A DNA stretch of 64,000 bases, taken from the NCBI RefSeq assembly GCF_036320965.1, contig NC_092265.1, positions 2,252,501-2,316,500 on the forward strand, given 5' to 3'. This document shows positions 13,301 through 26,524 of this stretch, piece by piece; position 1 is the stretch's first letter; each line of letters begins with the position of its first letter. The DNA comes from Panulirus ornatus. Its lineage: Eukaryota; Arthropoda; Malacostraca; Decapoda; Palinuridae. The notes under the pieces were generated by a model. It was not told the DNA's origin, did no database searches, and worked only from the letters and a program-made list of their open reading frames with translations. The position numbers and the translations under genes are program-made.

Positions 13301-16300
13301 ACAGACATGCCAGTAAGAGTAAGAACATCAAGTCACTCACCATAATATCAGTACTGGAAGACCAGTCATGTGGAGGGAAGTGTGAGCGAAGATAGTCACA
13401 AATTCGGCTATCCAAGGAGAGATTTTCTGGGTCATAAAAGAAGAGACACTCATCAACACTCATTCCCTCTGTGTTCAGTGCCATAGCATCTCCGATAGCC
13501 ATCCCATACAACAATCCTAAGGGCACAGTGGAAAGATGTAAAACTGAAGCATCTGTAACATTTTAGGTTTCATCACAATAAAATATAAGGTTTTCATGTT
13601 ACATTATGATATAAACAAGAAACAATGAAATCTTCCTTTTCAAAATACTGGGTTTACTTCTTCATTACCCTTAAAGTATCATTAAAATGTAAATGACTCA
13701 CCACTACTCACCAATCAATGTGTCTTTGAGCTGGTCAGGCTTTAGGGAAGTGGCAGTAACAGGTGGCATCAGTGGACACTTGCGCTTATTTGTTCGCGAT
13801 GTTCCCTGGGCCTGACGGTACTCCATACTGGCCGATTCTGGGTTTGTGACACTGGCTAAAACTTGTTGTCCTCTCACTCGGGCAAACACTGTCATCCTTA
13901 TTGTAGAACTAGAAAAATATATTGAAACTGTAGTTTCCAGTAAAGCTTTTCCAGTAATGTTTACCATATCATATTTGAAAAAAATCTACACCATATTTTT
14001 TAAAATCAATTAATATATTGCTCCCTTTTCTACATAATCAGATTGCAGGGGGTACCCTCAACATAACCAACTATCTGCTGAATATTGGAAATCCTTTTTT
14101 GGTATTCGCTTCTTTTTCTAACATATCTGCATACTGAAAGTTTACAAATATGACAATGAGAATACCTTGATACAACAAAAACCCTACATTGCAGTTTTTG
14201 AAAAAAAAAATCACATCTTACCAAACTGAATTTCAATTATACTTAACTGAAACTGATAAGAAAAATAAAATATAAAGCATATGGTGTTCTAAAAATATGG
14301 AATTTGATACATTCATCCACACAAAATGGCAGCTCACTTTACTAGAATTTGCAATCAAACATATTCATAAATTAGAGGTAAAAAGAGAAGAGGTAGTAAA
14401 AGCTTTGCGGAAGATGAAAGCCGGCAAGGCAGCAGGTTTGGATGGTATTGCAGTGGAATTTATTAAAAAAGGGGGTGACTGTATTATTGACTGGTTGGTA
14501 AGGTTATTTAATGTATGTATGACTCATGGTGAGGTGCCTGAGGATTGGCGGAATGCGTGCATAGTGCCTTTGTACAAAGGCAAAGGGGATAAGAGTGAGT
14601 GCTCAAATTACAGAGGTATAAGTTTGTTGAGTATTCCTGGTAAATTATATGGGAGGGTATTGATTGAGGGGGTGAAGGCATGTACAGAGCATCAGATTGG
14701 GGAAGAGCAGTGTGGTTTCAGAAGTGGTAGAGGATGTGTGGATCAGGTGTTTGCTTTGAAGAATGTATGTGAGAAATACTTAGAAAAGCAAATGGATTTG
14801 TATGTAGCATTTATGGATCTGGAGAAGGCATATGATAGAGTTGATAGAGATGCTCTGTGGAAGGTATTAAGAATATATGGTGTGGGAGGAAAGTTGTTAG
14901 AAGCAGTGAAAAGTTTTTATCGAGGATGTAAGGCATGTGTACGTGTAGGAAGAGAGGAAAGTGATTGGTTCTCAGTGAATGTAGGTTTGTGGCAGGGGTG
15001 TGTGATGTCTCCATGGTTGTTTAATTTGTTTATGGATGGGGTTGTTAGGGAGGTAAATGCAAGAGTTTTGGAAAGAGGGGCAAGTATGAAGTCTGTTGGG
15101 GATGAGAGAGCTTGGGAAGTGAGTCAGTTGTTGTTCGCTGATGATACAGCGCTGGTGGCTGATTCATGTGAGAAACTGCAGAAGCTGGTGACTGAGTTTG
15201 GTAAAGTGTGTGAAAGAAGAAAGTTAAGAGTAAATGTGAATACGAGCAAGGTAATTAGGTACAGTAGGGTTGAGGGTCAGGTCAACTGGGAGGTAAGTTT
15301 GAATGGAGAAAAACTGGAGGAAGTAAAGTGTTTTAGATATCTGAGAGTGGATCTGGCAGCGGATGGAACCATGGAAGCGGAAGTGGATCATAGGGTGAGG
15401 GAGGGGGCGAAAATCCTGGGAGCCTTGAAGAATGTGTGGAAGTCGAGAACATTATCTCGGAACGCAAAAATGGGTATGTTTGAAGGAATAGTGGTTCCAA
15501 CAATGTTGTATGGTTGCGAGGCGTGGGCTATGGATAGAGTTGTGTGCAGGAGGATGGATGTGCTGGAAATGAGATGTTTGAGGACAATGTGTGGTGTGAG
15601 GTGGTTTGATCGAGTAAGTAACGTAAGGGTAAGAGAGACGTGTGGAAATAAAAAGAGCGTGGTTGAGAGAGCAGAAGAGGGTGTTTTGAAATGGTTTGGG
15701 CACATGGAGAGAATGAGTGAGGAAAGATTGACCAAGAGGATATATGTGTCGGAGGTGGAGGGAACGAGGAGAAGTGGGAGACCAAATTGGAGGTGGAAAG
15801 ATGGAGTGAAAAAGATTTTGTGTGATTGGGGCCTGAACATGCAGGAGGGTGAAAGGAGGGCAAGGAATAGAGTAAACTGGATCGATGTGGTATACTGGGG
15901 TTGACGTGCTGTCAGTGCAGTAGGATGGATGTGCTGGAAATGAGATGGTTGAGGACAATGTGTGGTGTGAGATGGTTTGATCGAGTAAGTAACGTAAGGG
16001 TAAGAGAGATGTGTGGAAATAAAAAGAGCGTGGTTGAGAGAGCAGAAGAGGGTGTTTTGAAATGGTTTGGGCACATGGAGAGAATGAGTGAGGAAAGATT
16101 GACCAAGAGGATATATGTGTCGGAGGTGGAGGGAACGAGGAGAAGTGGGAGACCAAAGTGGAGGTGGAAAGATGGAGTGAAAAAGATTTTGTGTGATCGG
16201 GGTCTGAACATGCAGGAGGGTGAAAGGAGGGCAAGGAATAGAGTGAATTGGATCGATGTGGTATACAGGGGTTGACGTGCTATCAGTGGATTGAATCAGG

Positions 16301-16720
16301 GCATGTGAAGAGTCTGGGGTAAACCATGGAAAGCTGTGTAGGTATGTATATTTGCGTGTGTGGACGTATGTATATACATGTGTATGGGGGTGGGTTGGGC
16401 CATTTCTTTCGTCTGTTTCCTTGTGCTACCTCGCAAACACGGGAGACAGCAACAAAAAAAATATATATATATATTACCCAGGGGATAGGAGAGAAAGAAT
16501 ACTTCCCACGTATTCCCTGCGTGTCGTAGAAGGCGACTAAAAGGGGAGGGAGCGGGGGGCTGGAAATCCTCCCCTCTCGTTTTTTTTTTAATTTTCCAAA
16601 AGAAGGAACAGAGGGGGCCAGGTGAGGATATTCCAAAAAAGGCCCAGTCCTCTGTTCTTAACGCTACCTCGCTAACGTGGGAAATGGCAAATAGTTTAAA
16701 AGAAAAAGAAAGAAAATATA

Positions 16721-16754
<34 letters not shown>

Positions 16755-18483
16755 TTTTTTATACTTTGTCGCTGTCTCCCGCGTTTGCGAGGTAGCGCAA
16801 GGAAACAGACGAAAGAAATGGCCCAACCCCCCCCCCCATACACATGTACATACACACGTCCACACACGCAAATATACATACCTACACAGCTTTCCATGGT
16901 TTACCCCAGACGCTTCACATGCCTTGATTCAATCCACTGACAGCACGTCAACCCCTGTATACCACATCGCTCCATTTCACTCTATTCCTTGCCCTCCTTT
17001 CACCCTCCTGCATGTTCAGGCCCCGATCACACAAAATCTTTTTCACTCCATCTTTCCACCTCCAATTTGGTCTCCCTCTTCTCCTCGTTCCCTCCACCTC
17101 CGACACATATATCCTCTTGGTCAATCTTTCCTCACTCATTCTCTCCATGTGCCCAAACCATTTCAAAACACCCTCTTCTGCTCTCTCAACCACGCTCTTT
17201 TTATTTCCACACATCTCTCTTACCCTTACGTTACTTACTCGATCAAACCACCTCACACCACACATTGTCCTCAAACATCTCATTTCCAGCACATCCATCC
17301 TCCTGCGCACAACTCTATCCATAGCCCACGCCTCGCAACCATACAGCATTGTTGGAACCACTATTCCTTCAAACATACCCATTTTTGCTTTCCGAGATAA
17401 TGTTCTCGACTTCCACACATTTTTCAAGGCTCCCAAAATTTTCGCCCCCTCCCCCACCCTATGATCCACTTCCGCTTCCATGGTTCCATCCGCTGACAGA
17501 TCCACTCCCAGATATCTAAAACACTTCACTTCCTCCAGTTTTTCTCCATTCAAACTCACCTCCCAATTGACTTGACCCTCAACCCTACTGTACCTAATAA
17601 CCTTGCTCTTATTCACATTTACTCTTAACTTTCTTCTTCCACACACTTTACCAAACTCAGTCACCAGCTTCTGCAGTTTCTCACATGAATCAGCCACCAG
17701 CGCTGTATCATCAGCGAACAACAACTGACTCACTTCCCAAGCTCTCTCATCCCCAACAGACTTCATACTTGCCCCTCTTATATATATATATATATATTTG
17801 TTTATGGATGGGGTTGTTAGGGAGGTAAATGCAAGAGTTCTGGAAAGAGGGGCAAGTATGAAGTCTGTTGGGGATGAGAGAGCTTGGGAAGTGAGTCAGT
17901 TGTTGTTCGCTGATGATACAGCGCTGGTGGCTGATTCATGTGAGAAACTGCAGAAGCTGGTGACTGAGTTTGGTAAAGTGTGTGGAAGAAGAAAGTTAAG
18001 AGTAAATGTGAATAAGAGCAAGGTTATTAGGTACAGTAAGGTTGAGGGTCAAGTCAATTGGGAGGTGAGTTTGAATGGAGAAAAACTGGAGGAAGTGAAG
18101 TGTTTTAGATATCTGGGAGTGGATCTGGCAGCGGATGGAACCATGGAAGCGGAAGTGGATCATAGGGTGGGGGAGGGGGCGAAAATTCTGGAGGCCTTGA
18201 AGAATGTGTGGAAGTCGAGAACATTATCTCGGAAAGCAAAAATGGGTATGTTTGAAGGAATAGTGGTTCCAACAATGTTGTATGGTTGCGAGGCGTGGGC
18301 TATGGATAGAGTTGTGCACAGGAGGATGGATGTGCTGGAAATGAGATGTTTGAGGACAATGTGTGGTGTATATACATGTATATACATCTGTATGGGGGGG
18401 GTTGGGCCATTTCTTTCGTCTGTTTCCTTGCGCTACCTCGCAAATGCGGGAGACAGCGACAAAGTATAATAAAAAAAATAATA

Positions 18484-18564
<81 letters not shown>

Positions 18565-21500
18565 TCTTTTTTTTTCATACATATTTGCCTTATCCCACGC
18601 TAACGAGGTATCATTAGGAACAGAGGAGTGAGCCTTAGAGGGTATATCCTCACTTGGCCTACCTCTCCGTTCCTTCTTTTGGAAAATTATGAATGGGAGG
18701 GGAGGATTTCCAGCCCCCATTTCCTCCCCCTTTAGTCACCTTCTACGAGACGCAGGGAATGCATGGAAAGTATTCTTTCTCCCCTATCAACAGGGATAAT
18801 AAATATAAATATACATGTGATCTACTTCTGAATTGCTGCCAAAGAATGGCAAGCTCTGAAGACAGAATTCATAATGACCATGGTAGCTGTACAAATATCA
18901 AAATATTAGTAAGGAACTCAAAGCCCATACAATTCAACACCCATATAATGATTCCCAGACCCTGCTTCATGAGTCCTCCCATGATGCTTCCTAGAGTTTA
19001 ACAGCTATTTGAGGCAACTGCAATTTACATGACACTGTGAGTGACTAGAAACCAAAAATTCACTGAATTATAGCATGCTATCTTTAACCAAAAATAAAAG
19101 TAAATAACAATGGATAAAAGAGAAGTGAAGAAAACTAACATGAAGAAAAAAGTGAAATACTGAATAGAATGAGTGTACGGTGCATGCAGGGAGAAGATGG
19201 TTAGATGGAAGATGGTAACCAAGTTAAATGAGATAGAAAGACCAGCAATCCTAACATGGACAGTGTAAAATGGTTCTGGGAACCATTTAAACACCATGAA
19301 GTAAGGACTGTAGAAACTAACTGAGTGGCTGCTGTCTACATCCTGCTACACACTGTTTTTCATTCATGATAAGTAGGTCAAGAGCGTGTAAAGTAGTGTA
19401 TGAAAAGTTACAGGGAAGAGGTAAACCATAGATAAGCTGGATAGAGAATGAATTAAGGCAACAGATATATTACTTGAAGATCGAAGAGGAATGGTTTGAT
19501 TACTATGTCCAAAAGAACCATTTTAAGGGTGTCATGCAACAAATATACTTAGTGTTCAATACGAAAAATTAAGCATTGCTTATATTAACATGGATGTTCC
19601 TGTTTCACTTTATCACATTAGACTTGTGTTCAAGAAGTGTATTAGTGAGATGATGGACTATGCATCTGGCCTACACCCTGTAATTCTAAAGCAATGGTAA
19701 AGATAATATATGTGGCTATTCAGCATTCTTCATCTGTTTTAATGAGATATCACAAGAGGAGAAAACCATATCCTGTAATACTTTTCTAAAAACAAGTAAA
19801 TGATACCTTGAGTGTGGGGCAGGTAAGTGTCTCTCTCTTAAGAAGTGGAGTGTTGCTTCAGAGCCCATATCACATATTGCCTGAGGAGGATGTATGAGGT
19901 CATTTCCTTGAGTAACCAAGACGGAGAGTTTTGGACACTCTACCAGACTACCAGGAAGTGCTCGCAGATGGTTGTTGCTCAAGTTCAGTTTCTTCAGCTG
20001 AAACGAAGTGCAAAAGTATATTGAGAAGATCAGAATCATCTAATGATCAAAGAAAGGTTGAACTTTGACAGAAATTTAGTTAAAATCAAATGCTATCTTA
20101 TTGTAAAAAATTTATAAGACTTGTCTGCTATTCTATATATAAAAAAAGTCCAGGATCTCTGAACCTTAAGACATGATGAGCTGTGGATTGCAGGTCACTG
20201 GCATCTATCCTACACTAGGTGAAGTGAGAAAATCTACTGATGAATACTATTTCAAGTGCATACCTTACCTTCCTACCTCAGGAGTCCCCTCTATCATTCA
20301 TGGCCCAGCCTATATACTACATTCTTCTAATTAGCTCTATCTAATGCACGTCTCACATCAGCCTGCAGGGTAAGACCATGAACACTCAAGGACTCTTTCA
20401 TTCCATCCTTCTTTGTTTCTTGCTTTTACTTGCTCCCTCCACTTTTATCTTATACACCCTCTTAGTCATTCTTTCCTCATACATCCTTTCTATATGCCCA
20501 AATCATTTCAGCAACCCCCATTCAGCCCTCTCATACATGCTCTTCTTTCTACCACATCCTTCTCTCACTCATTATATCATATCTGTTAAACTCTCTTCAC
20601 TCATCATATTGTCCTTAAACATTTCATTTATAATACGTCTACATTCTTCCATACTTGATTATCTTGGGCCTATGCCTCACATCCCTAAAACACCAAAGAC
20701 ACCATTACATCATCAAGCATACCCTTATTTGCCTTCATAGACAGTGACCTCACTTTCCAAAACTTCCTTCAAGCTCACAAAACTTTAGCCTTGTCACCCA
20801 TTCTATGGCTTCTTTCAGCTTACACAGTTCCATTTGCTGCTAAGTCCATTTCAAGGTATCTAAAACATCCTACTTCCTCCAGATTTTCCCCATTCAAACT
20901 AGTTTAGCACTTTGTTATCTCTCCTTTGGCCTTAATTATCACCTGCAGATGTCTGGGCATGGAACTGGTAAAGTTCCTGACATATTCTAGGTCAATGTTT
21001 TGGTTTCATAGGGTCTTGAGCTCCTGAATGAGGCAAGGCACAGATGAGGTGTTGCAGAAAGCAGCCACCTGAGTACCGAATGCACTTGAAAACATCAAGT
21101 TTATCCTCATTTTCTTGCTTCCAAGAAAGAATATGGGAACAGCCAAGCATCTTGAAGTACAAGTGGAAGAAATACAACACCCAGAAGTGAAACTCCCAAA
21201 ATGAAATGACATCCTGGAAGAGTAGAGAAAGAACATCCTTCTCTTAAGATAGCCTGAGCACACTGAGGCAGGTTCCTTGTGTTTATACCATTAGAAACAA
21301 TAGTCTCTGACCTGATGTACAATGATTTCACCCTGAGGGTGTTTCATGCTGGTACCCACAATAAACCTTTTGCAGACTCTGTATTTCTTATCCTAATTCC
21401 TTAAAGGAATATCTGATCTACATCCTCTACCACTCATGAAAACAAATTATTTCTCCCAGTTCTGATGCTCTATACATGCCAACACCTCTTTCAACACTTT

Positions 21501-24500
21501 CCCGTACAATTTACACCAATAAACTGATGCCTCTATAGATTGAACGTTAAATATTGTCTCCCTTGCCTTTATTCACTGGTATTATATAGGCATTCTGCCA
21601 ATTCTCAAGCAGCTCATCATGGGCCATAAATACACTGAAAAGCTTAACTAACCCTCCAACAAGAAATCATTCCCAAGAAATTTAACCGCAATCCTGTTCA
21701 CTCCAGCCACTTTGCCACACTTTTTCTTACACAAGGCTTTCAACACCTCTTCTCAGCAGCAAACCACATGCCATGACTAACTGACCAAATCTGCAGACCT
21801 CCATGTCCAAAGCACCTCACATCTGCCATCCTATAATCGACCACATTCACCAGTCCTACAAAACACTCACTCTGAGTAACTCCTCACCTCATCTCTGCCT
21901 GACACCACTTCCCCATCTTATTTTTTCTTTTTCTCACAGTGTTAACCTACTTACAAAACAGCATGTTATTCTCCATGATAGTTACTTAAGAGGCCATATG
22001 AGATATTATTCAGAAAATCACTGGAAGAGGATGTAATGCCAAGGATGTGAAAGAAGGGAGATTGGGATATTGCACTCAAACACAGACCAGAATCACTTGT
22101 GAATGTGTTCTGCAAAATACTGGGGAACATACTCAGAAAGCAAATGGTTCATTCCTTGTTAAGGAGAAACCAACCGAAACCAATTGAAAGACATGAGTTC
22201 AATGAAATGAAGTAATGCATGACAAATGTCTTAGACTACTGTGATGCTGTGAGGTTTGCTCCATTTCATACAAAAGAGAGAAATGGGTAGTTATTACGTT
22301 CCTGCGCTATCAGAGGGACTACCACAAAGAAAGGCGGTAAAGAAGCCAGAATTCCTGGATGGAATAAGACAAGAGACTTTCAAAGTACAGAAAATCATCG
22401 TAGTGTAATGGAGCTATGGATGCATAAGGCACGTTGTGGGACTTGGTTTTGGAATGGATGCTCTTTGTGATCTATGTAAACAACTTGACAGAAGGGCTGG
22501 AATCATATCTGACAATATTTGCAGGTGATGTCAAGGTCATGAGATAAGTAAAGAATGAAAAGGATTGCACCAACTTGCAAAGGGACTTAAACAACTCGAA
22601 AGTTGGCCTGATATAAAGATGATGAAATTCTCAAGTAAATGGAGAGTAAAGATGAAGAAACACTGAAAAAAAGGCCTCAGTATGAATATAATCTAAGAAA
22701 GAAGCTACAGGAATCTATATAATTATCAAAATTACATTCAAGTATATATGGAGAAGGGTATGTGCAACAAGTTATTCACAATGTAGTTCAGACCCAAATT
22801 AGATTGTGTTTCTCAAGTTTAGTCCCTGCACTTAAAGAAACACAAAGACATAACACAGATCCACAATACAGCAACAAAGAAGGAGCATAAACAAAAAGGC
22901 TTGGCCACAATGAGAGATTAGAGGCTTAAGATGTGCTACAGAGGAAACTAGAAGAATAAAAAGAGATTTGATAAAAAAATTTAGGTTTCTTTAGTTTGAA
23001 AATGCTGGTAGTACTTCTTCATTAGATGCAAAAGAGCAACCATAGACCATGACATGAAAATGAATAAGAACCTTTTTAGAAGACATGTAAATAAGTACGT
23101 TTACAGCTACAGAGTAGTATATGAATGGAATAAGATGACGAAATTATGAATTGCTAAAGCATTAAAAAAGTCTTAAATCTGCATAAAAATAATTCGAGAT
23201 AAAATTACAGCTCCATTCACATACTATTCAAAGAGTTACATACAAATAGGTAATAGGTATCTACAAACAAAAACATACACATACATTAAGAAGTCTTGAT
23301 ATGGTTGCTGGTAGTTCGGTGAGGTTGTTGTTTGTGAGGTTGAGGGTGTTGAGCTGTGGTAGGCGAGTGAGAGGGTCTGGCAGCATTTTCAACTTGTTAT
23401 ATGATAGGTCTAATGCCCGCAGATGGAACAAAAGACTGAAGGATTGTGGAAGGCTGGTAATCTGGTTGTGACTCACATTTAAAGACCGTAAATGTGGTAC
23501 ATGAAGGCTAAGCTCCTCTGGAATCTGAAGTTATAAAGTAAAAACATCATCTGAATCTTCTGAATCCCTTTCGCATTCTGCTTTATGAAATGGTGACTCA
23601 TCTAATACTTATCCATAATCTGTAAATACAAATTATAATCTATAACTTTATTATTCACTGACAATCTATCACCTATTAATACACAATGTTCCATGTTAAA
23701 ACATCACAAAGTTTCCAATCATTTATGCACCTTAGCAGTAACGTCATAATTTGAGACTCACAGTCAAAAAGGAATTCCTAAAGATAGGCCCTTTACTAGT
23801 TAAGTCTCATTTCCTTTTCAACTGACTTCCTAAAGGTAGCCATGAAAAGGCTTGGATTAACTTGGAACTTTTACTGAACTTTAATACTTATCTACTATAG
23901 ATTTGATCCCATCAGCAGAAACTTCAGCTGAAAACAAAAAAATAACTTATAAATGTGGTAATATATGTAGTTCCTACATCTCATTTACATTATACATTAC
24001 AGTAATATTCTATTGTTTTTTGTCAACAATTCCTCACTTTTATACTGATAAGAGAGATTATGAGCCTGGCTCCTTGGCACAAAATGAATCTTTATGGAGG
24101 GTGAAAAAAAAACATACTTATTTATCTATTATACTTTGTCGCTGTCTCCCGCATTTGCGAGGTAGCGCAAGGAAACAGACGAAAGAAAATGGCCCAACCC
24201 ACCCCCATACACATGTATATACATACGTCCACACACGCAAATATACATACCTACACAGCTTTCCATGGTTTACCCCAGACGCTTCACATGCCTTGATTCA
24301 ATCCACTGACAGCACGTCAACCCCGGTATACCACATCGCTCCAATTCACTCTATTCCTTGCCCTCCTTTCACCCTCCTGCATGTTCAGGCCCCGAACACT
24401 CAAAATCTTTTTCACTCCATCTTTCCACCTCCAATTTGGTCTCCCTCTTCTCCTCGTTCCCTCCACCTCCGACACATATATCCTCTTGGTCAATCTTTCC

Positions 24501-26448
24501 TCACTCATTCTCTCCATGTGCCCAAACCATTTCAAAACACCCTCTTCTGCTCTCTCAACCACGCTCTTTTTATTTCCACACATCTCTCTTATCCTTACGT
24601 TACTCACTCGATCAAACCACCTCACACCACACATTGTCCTCAAACATCTCATTTCCAGCACATCCACCCTCCTGCGCACAACTCTATCCATAGCCCACGT
24701 CTCGCAACCATACAACATTGTTGGAACCACTATTCCTTCAAACATACCCATTTTTGCTTTCCGAGATAATGTTCTCGACTTCCAAACATTCTTCAAGACT
24801 CCCATGATTTTCGCCCCCTCCCCCACCCTACGATTCACTTCCGCTTCCATGGTTCCATCCGCTGCCAGATCCACTCCCAGATATATAAAACACTTTACTT
24901 CCTCCAGTTTTTCTCCATTCAAACTTACCTCCCAATTGACTTGACCCTCAACCCTACTGTACCTAATAACCTTGCTCTTATTCACATTTACTCTTAACTT
25001 TCTTCTTTCACACACTTTACCAAACTCAGTCACCAGCTTCTGCAGTTTCTCACATGAATCAGCCACCAGCGCTGTATCATCAGCGAACAACAACTGACTC
25101 ACTTCCCAAGCTCTCTCATCCCCAACAGACTTCATACTTGCCCCTCTTTCCAAAAGTCTTGCATTCACCTCCCTAACAACCCCATCCATAAACAAATTAA
25201 ACAACCATGGAGACATCACACACCCCTGCCGCAAACCTACATTCACTGAGAACCAATCACTTTCCTCTCTTCCTACACGTACACATGCCTTACATCCTCG
25301 ATAAAAACTTTTCACTGCTTCTAACAACTTGCCTCCCACACCATATATTCTTAATAGCTTCCACAGAGCATCTCTATCAACTCTATCATATGCCTTCTCC
25401 AGATCCATAAATGCTACATACAAATCCATTTGCTTTTCTAAGTATTTCTCACATACATTCTTCAAAGCAAACACCTGATCCACACATCCTCTATCACTTC
25501 TGAAACCACACTACTCTTCCCCAATCTGATGCTCTGTACATGCCTTCACCCTCTCAATCAATACCCTCCCATATAATTTGCCAGGAATACTCACCAAACT
25601 TATACCTTTGTAATTTGAGCACTCACTCTTATCCCCTTTGCCTTTGTACAATGGTACTATGCACGCATTCCGCCAATCCTCAGGCACCTCACCATGAGTC
25701 ATACATACATTAAATTTCCTTACCAACCAGTCAACAATACAGTCACCCCCTTTTTTAATAAATTCCACTGCAATACCATCCAAACCTGCTGCCTTGCCGG
25801 CTTTCATCTTCCGCAAAGCTTTTACTACCTCTTCTCTGTTTACCAAATCATTTTCCCTAACCCTCGCACTTTGCACACCACCTCGACCAAAACACCCTAT
25901 ATCTGCCACTCTATCATCAAACACATTCAACAAACCTTCAAAATACTCACTCCATCTCCTTCTCACATCACCACTACTTGTTATCACCTCCCCATTTGCG
26001 CCCTTCACTGAAGTTCCCATTTGCTCCCTTGTCTTACGCACTTTATTTACCTCCTTCCAGAACATCTTTTTATTCTCCCTAAAATTTAATGATACTCTCT
26101 CACCCCAACTCTCATTTGCCCTTTTTTTCACCTCTTGCACCTTTCTCTTGACCTCCTGTCTCTTTCTTTTATACGTCTCCCACTCAATTTCATTTTTTCC
26201 CTGCAAAAATCATCCAAATGCCTCTCTCTTCTCTTTCACTAATACTCTTACTTCTTCATCCCACCACTCACTACCCTTTCTAATCAACCCACCTCCCACT
26301 CTTCTCATGCCACAAGCATCTTTTGCGCAATCCATCACTGATTCCCTAAATACATCCCATTCCTCCCCCACTCCCCTTACTTCCATTGTTCTCACCTTTT
26401 TCCATTCTGTACTCAGTCTCTCCTGGTACTTCCTCACACAAGTCTATT

Positions 26449-26524
<76 letters not shown>

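Noticed and set aside
16761..18475. Interpretation of copies D and E as one LINE with 5' inversion (twin priming)
   Set aside because: Both halves contain the same RT segment and each has its own 3' tail. Twin priming would give different, complementary segments and one tail.
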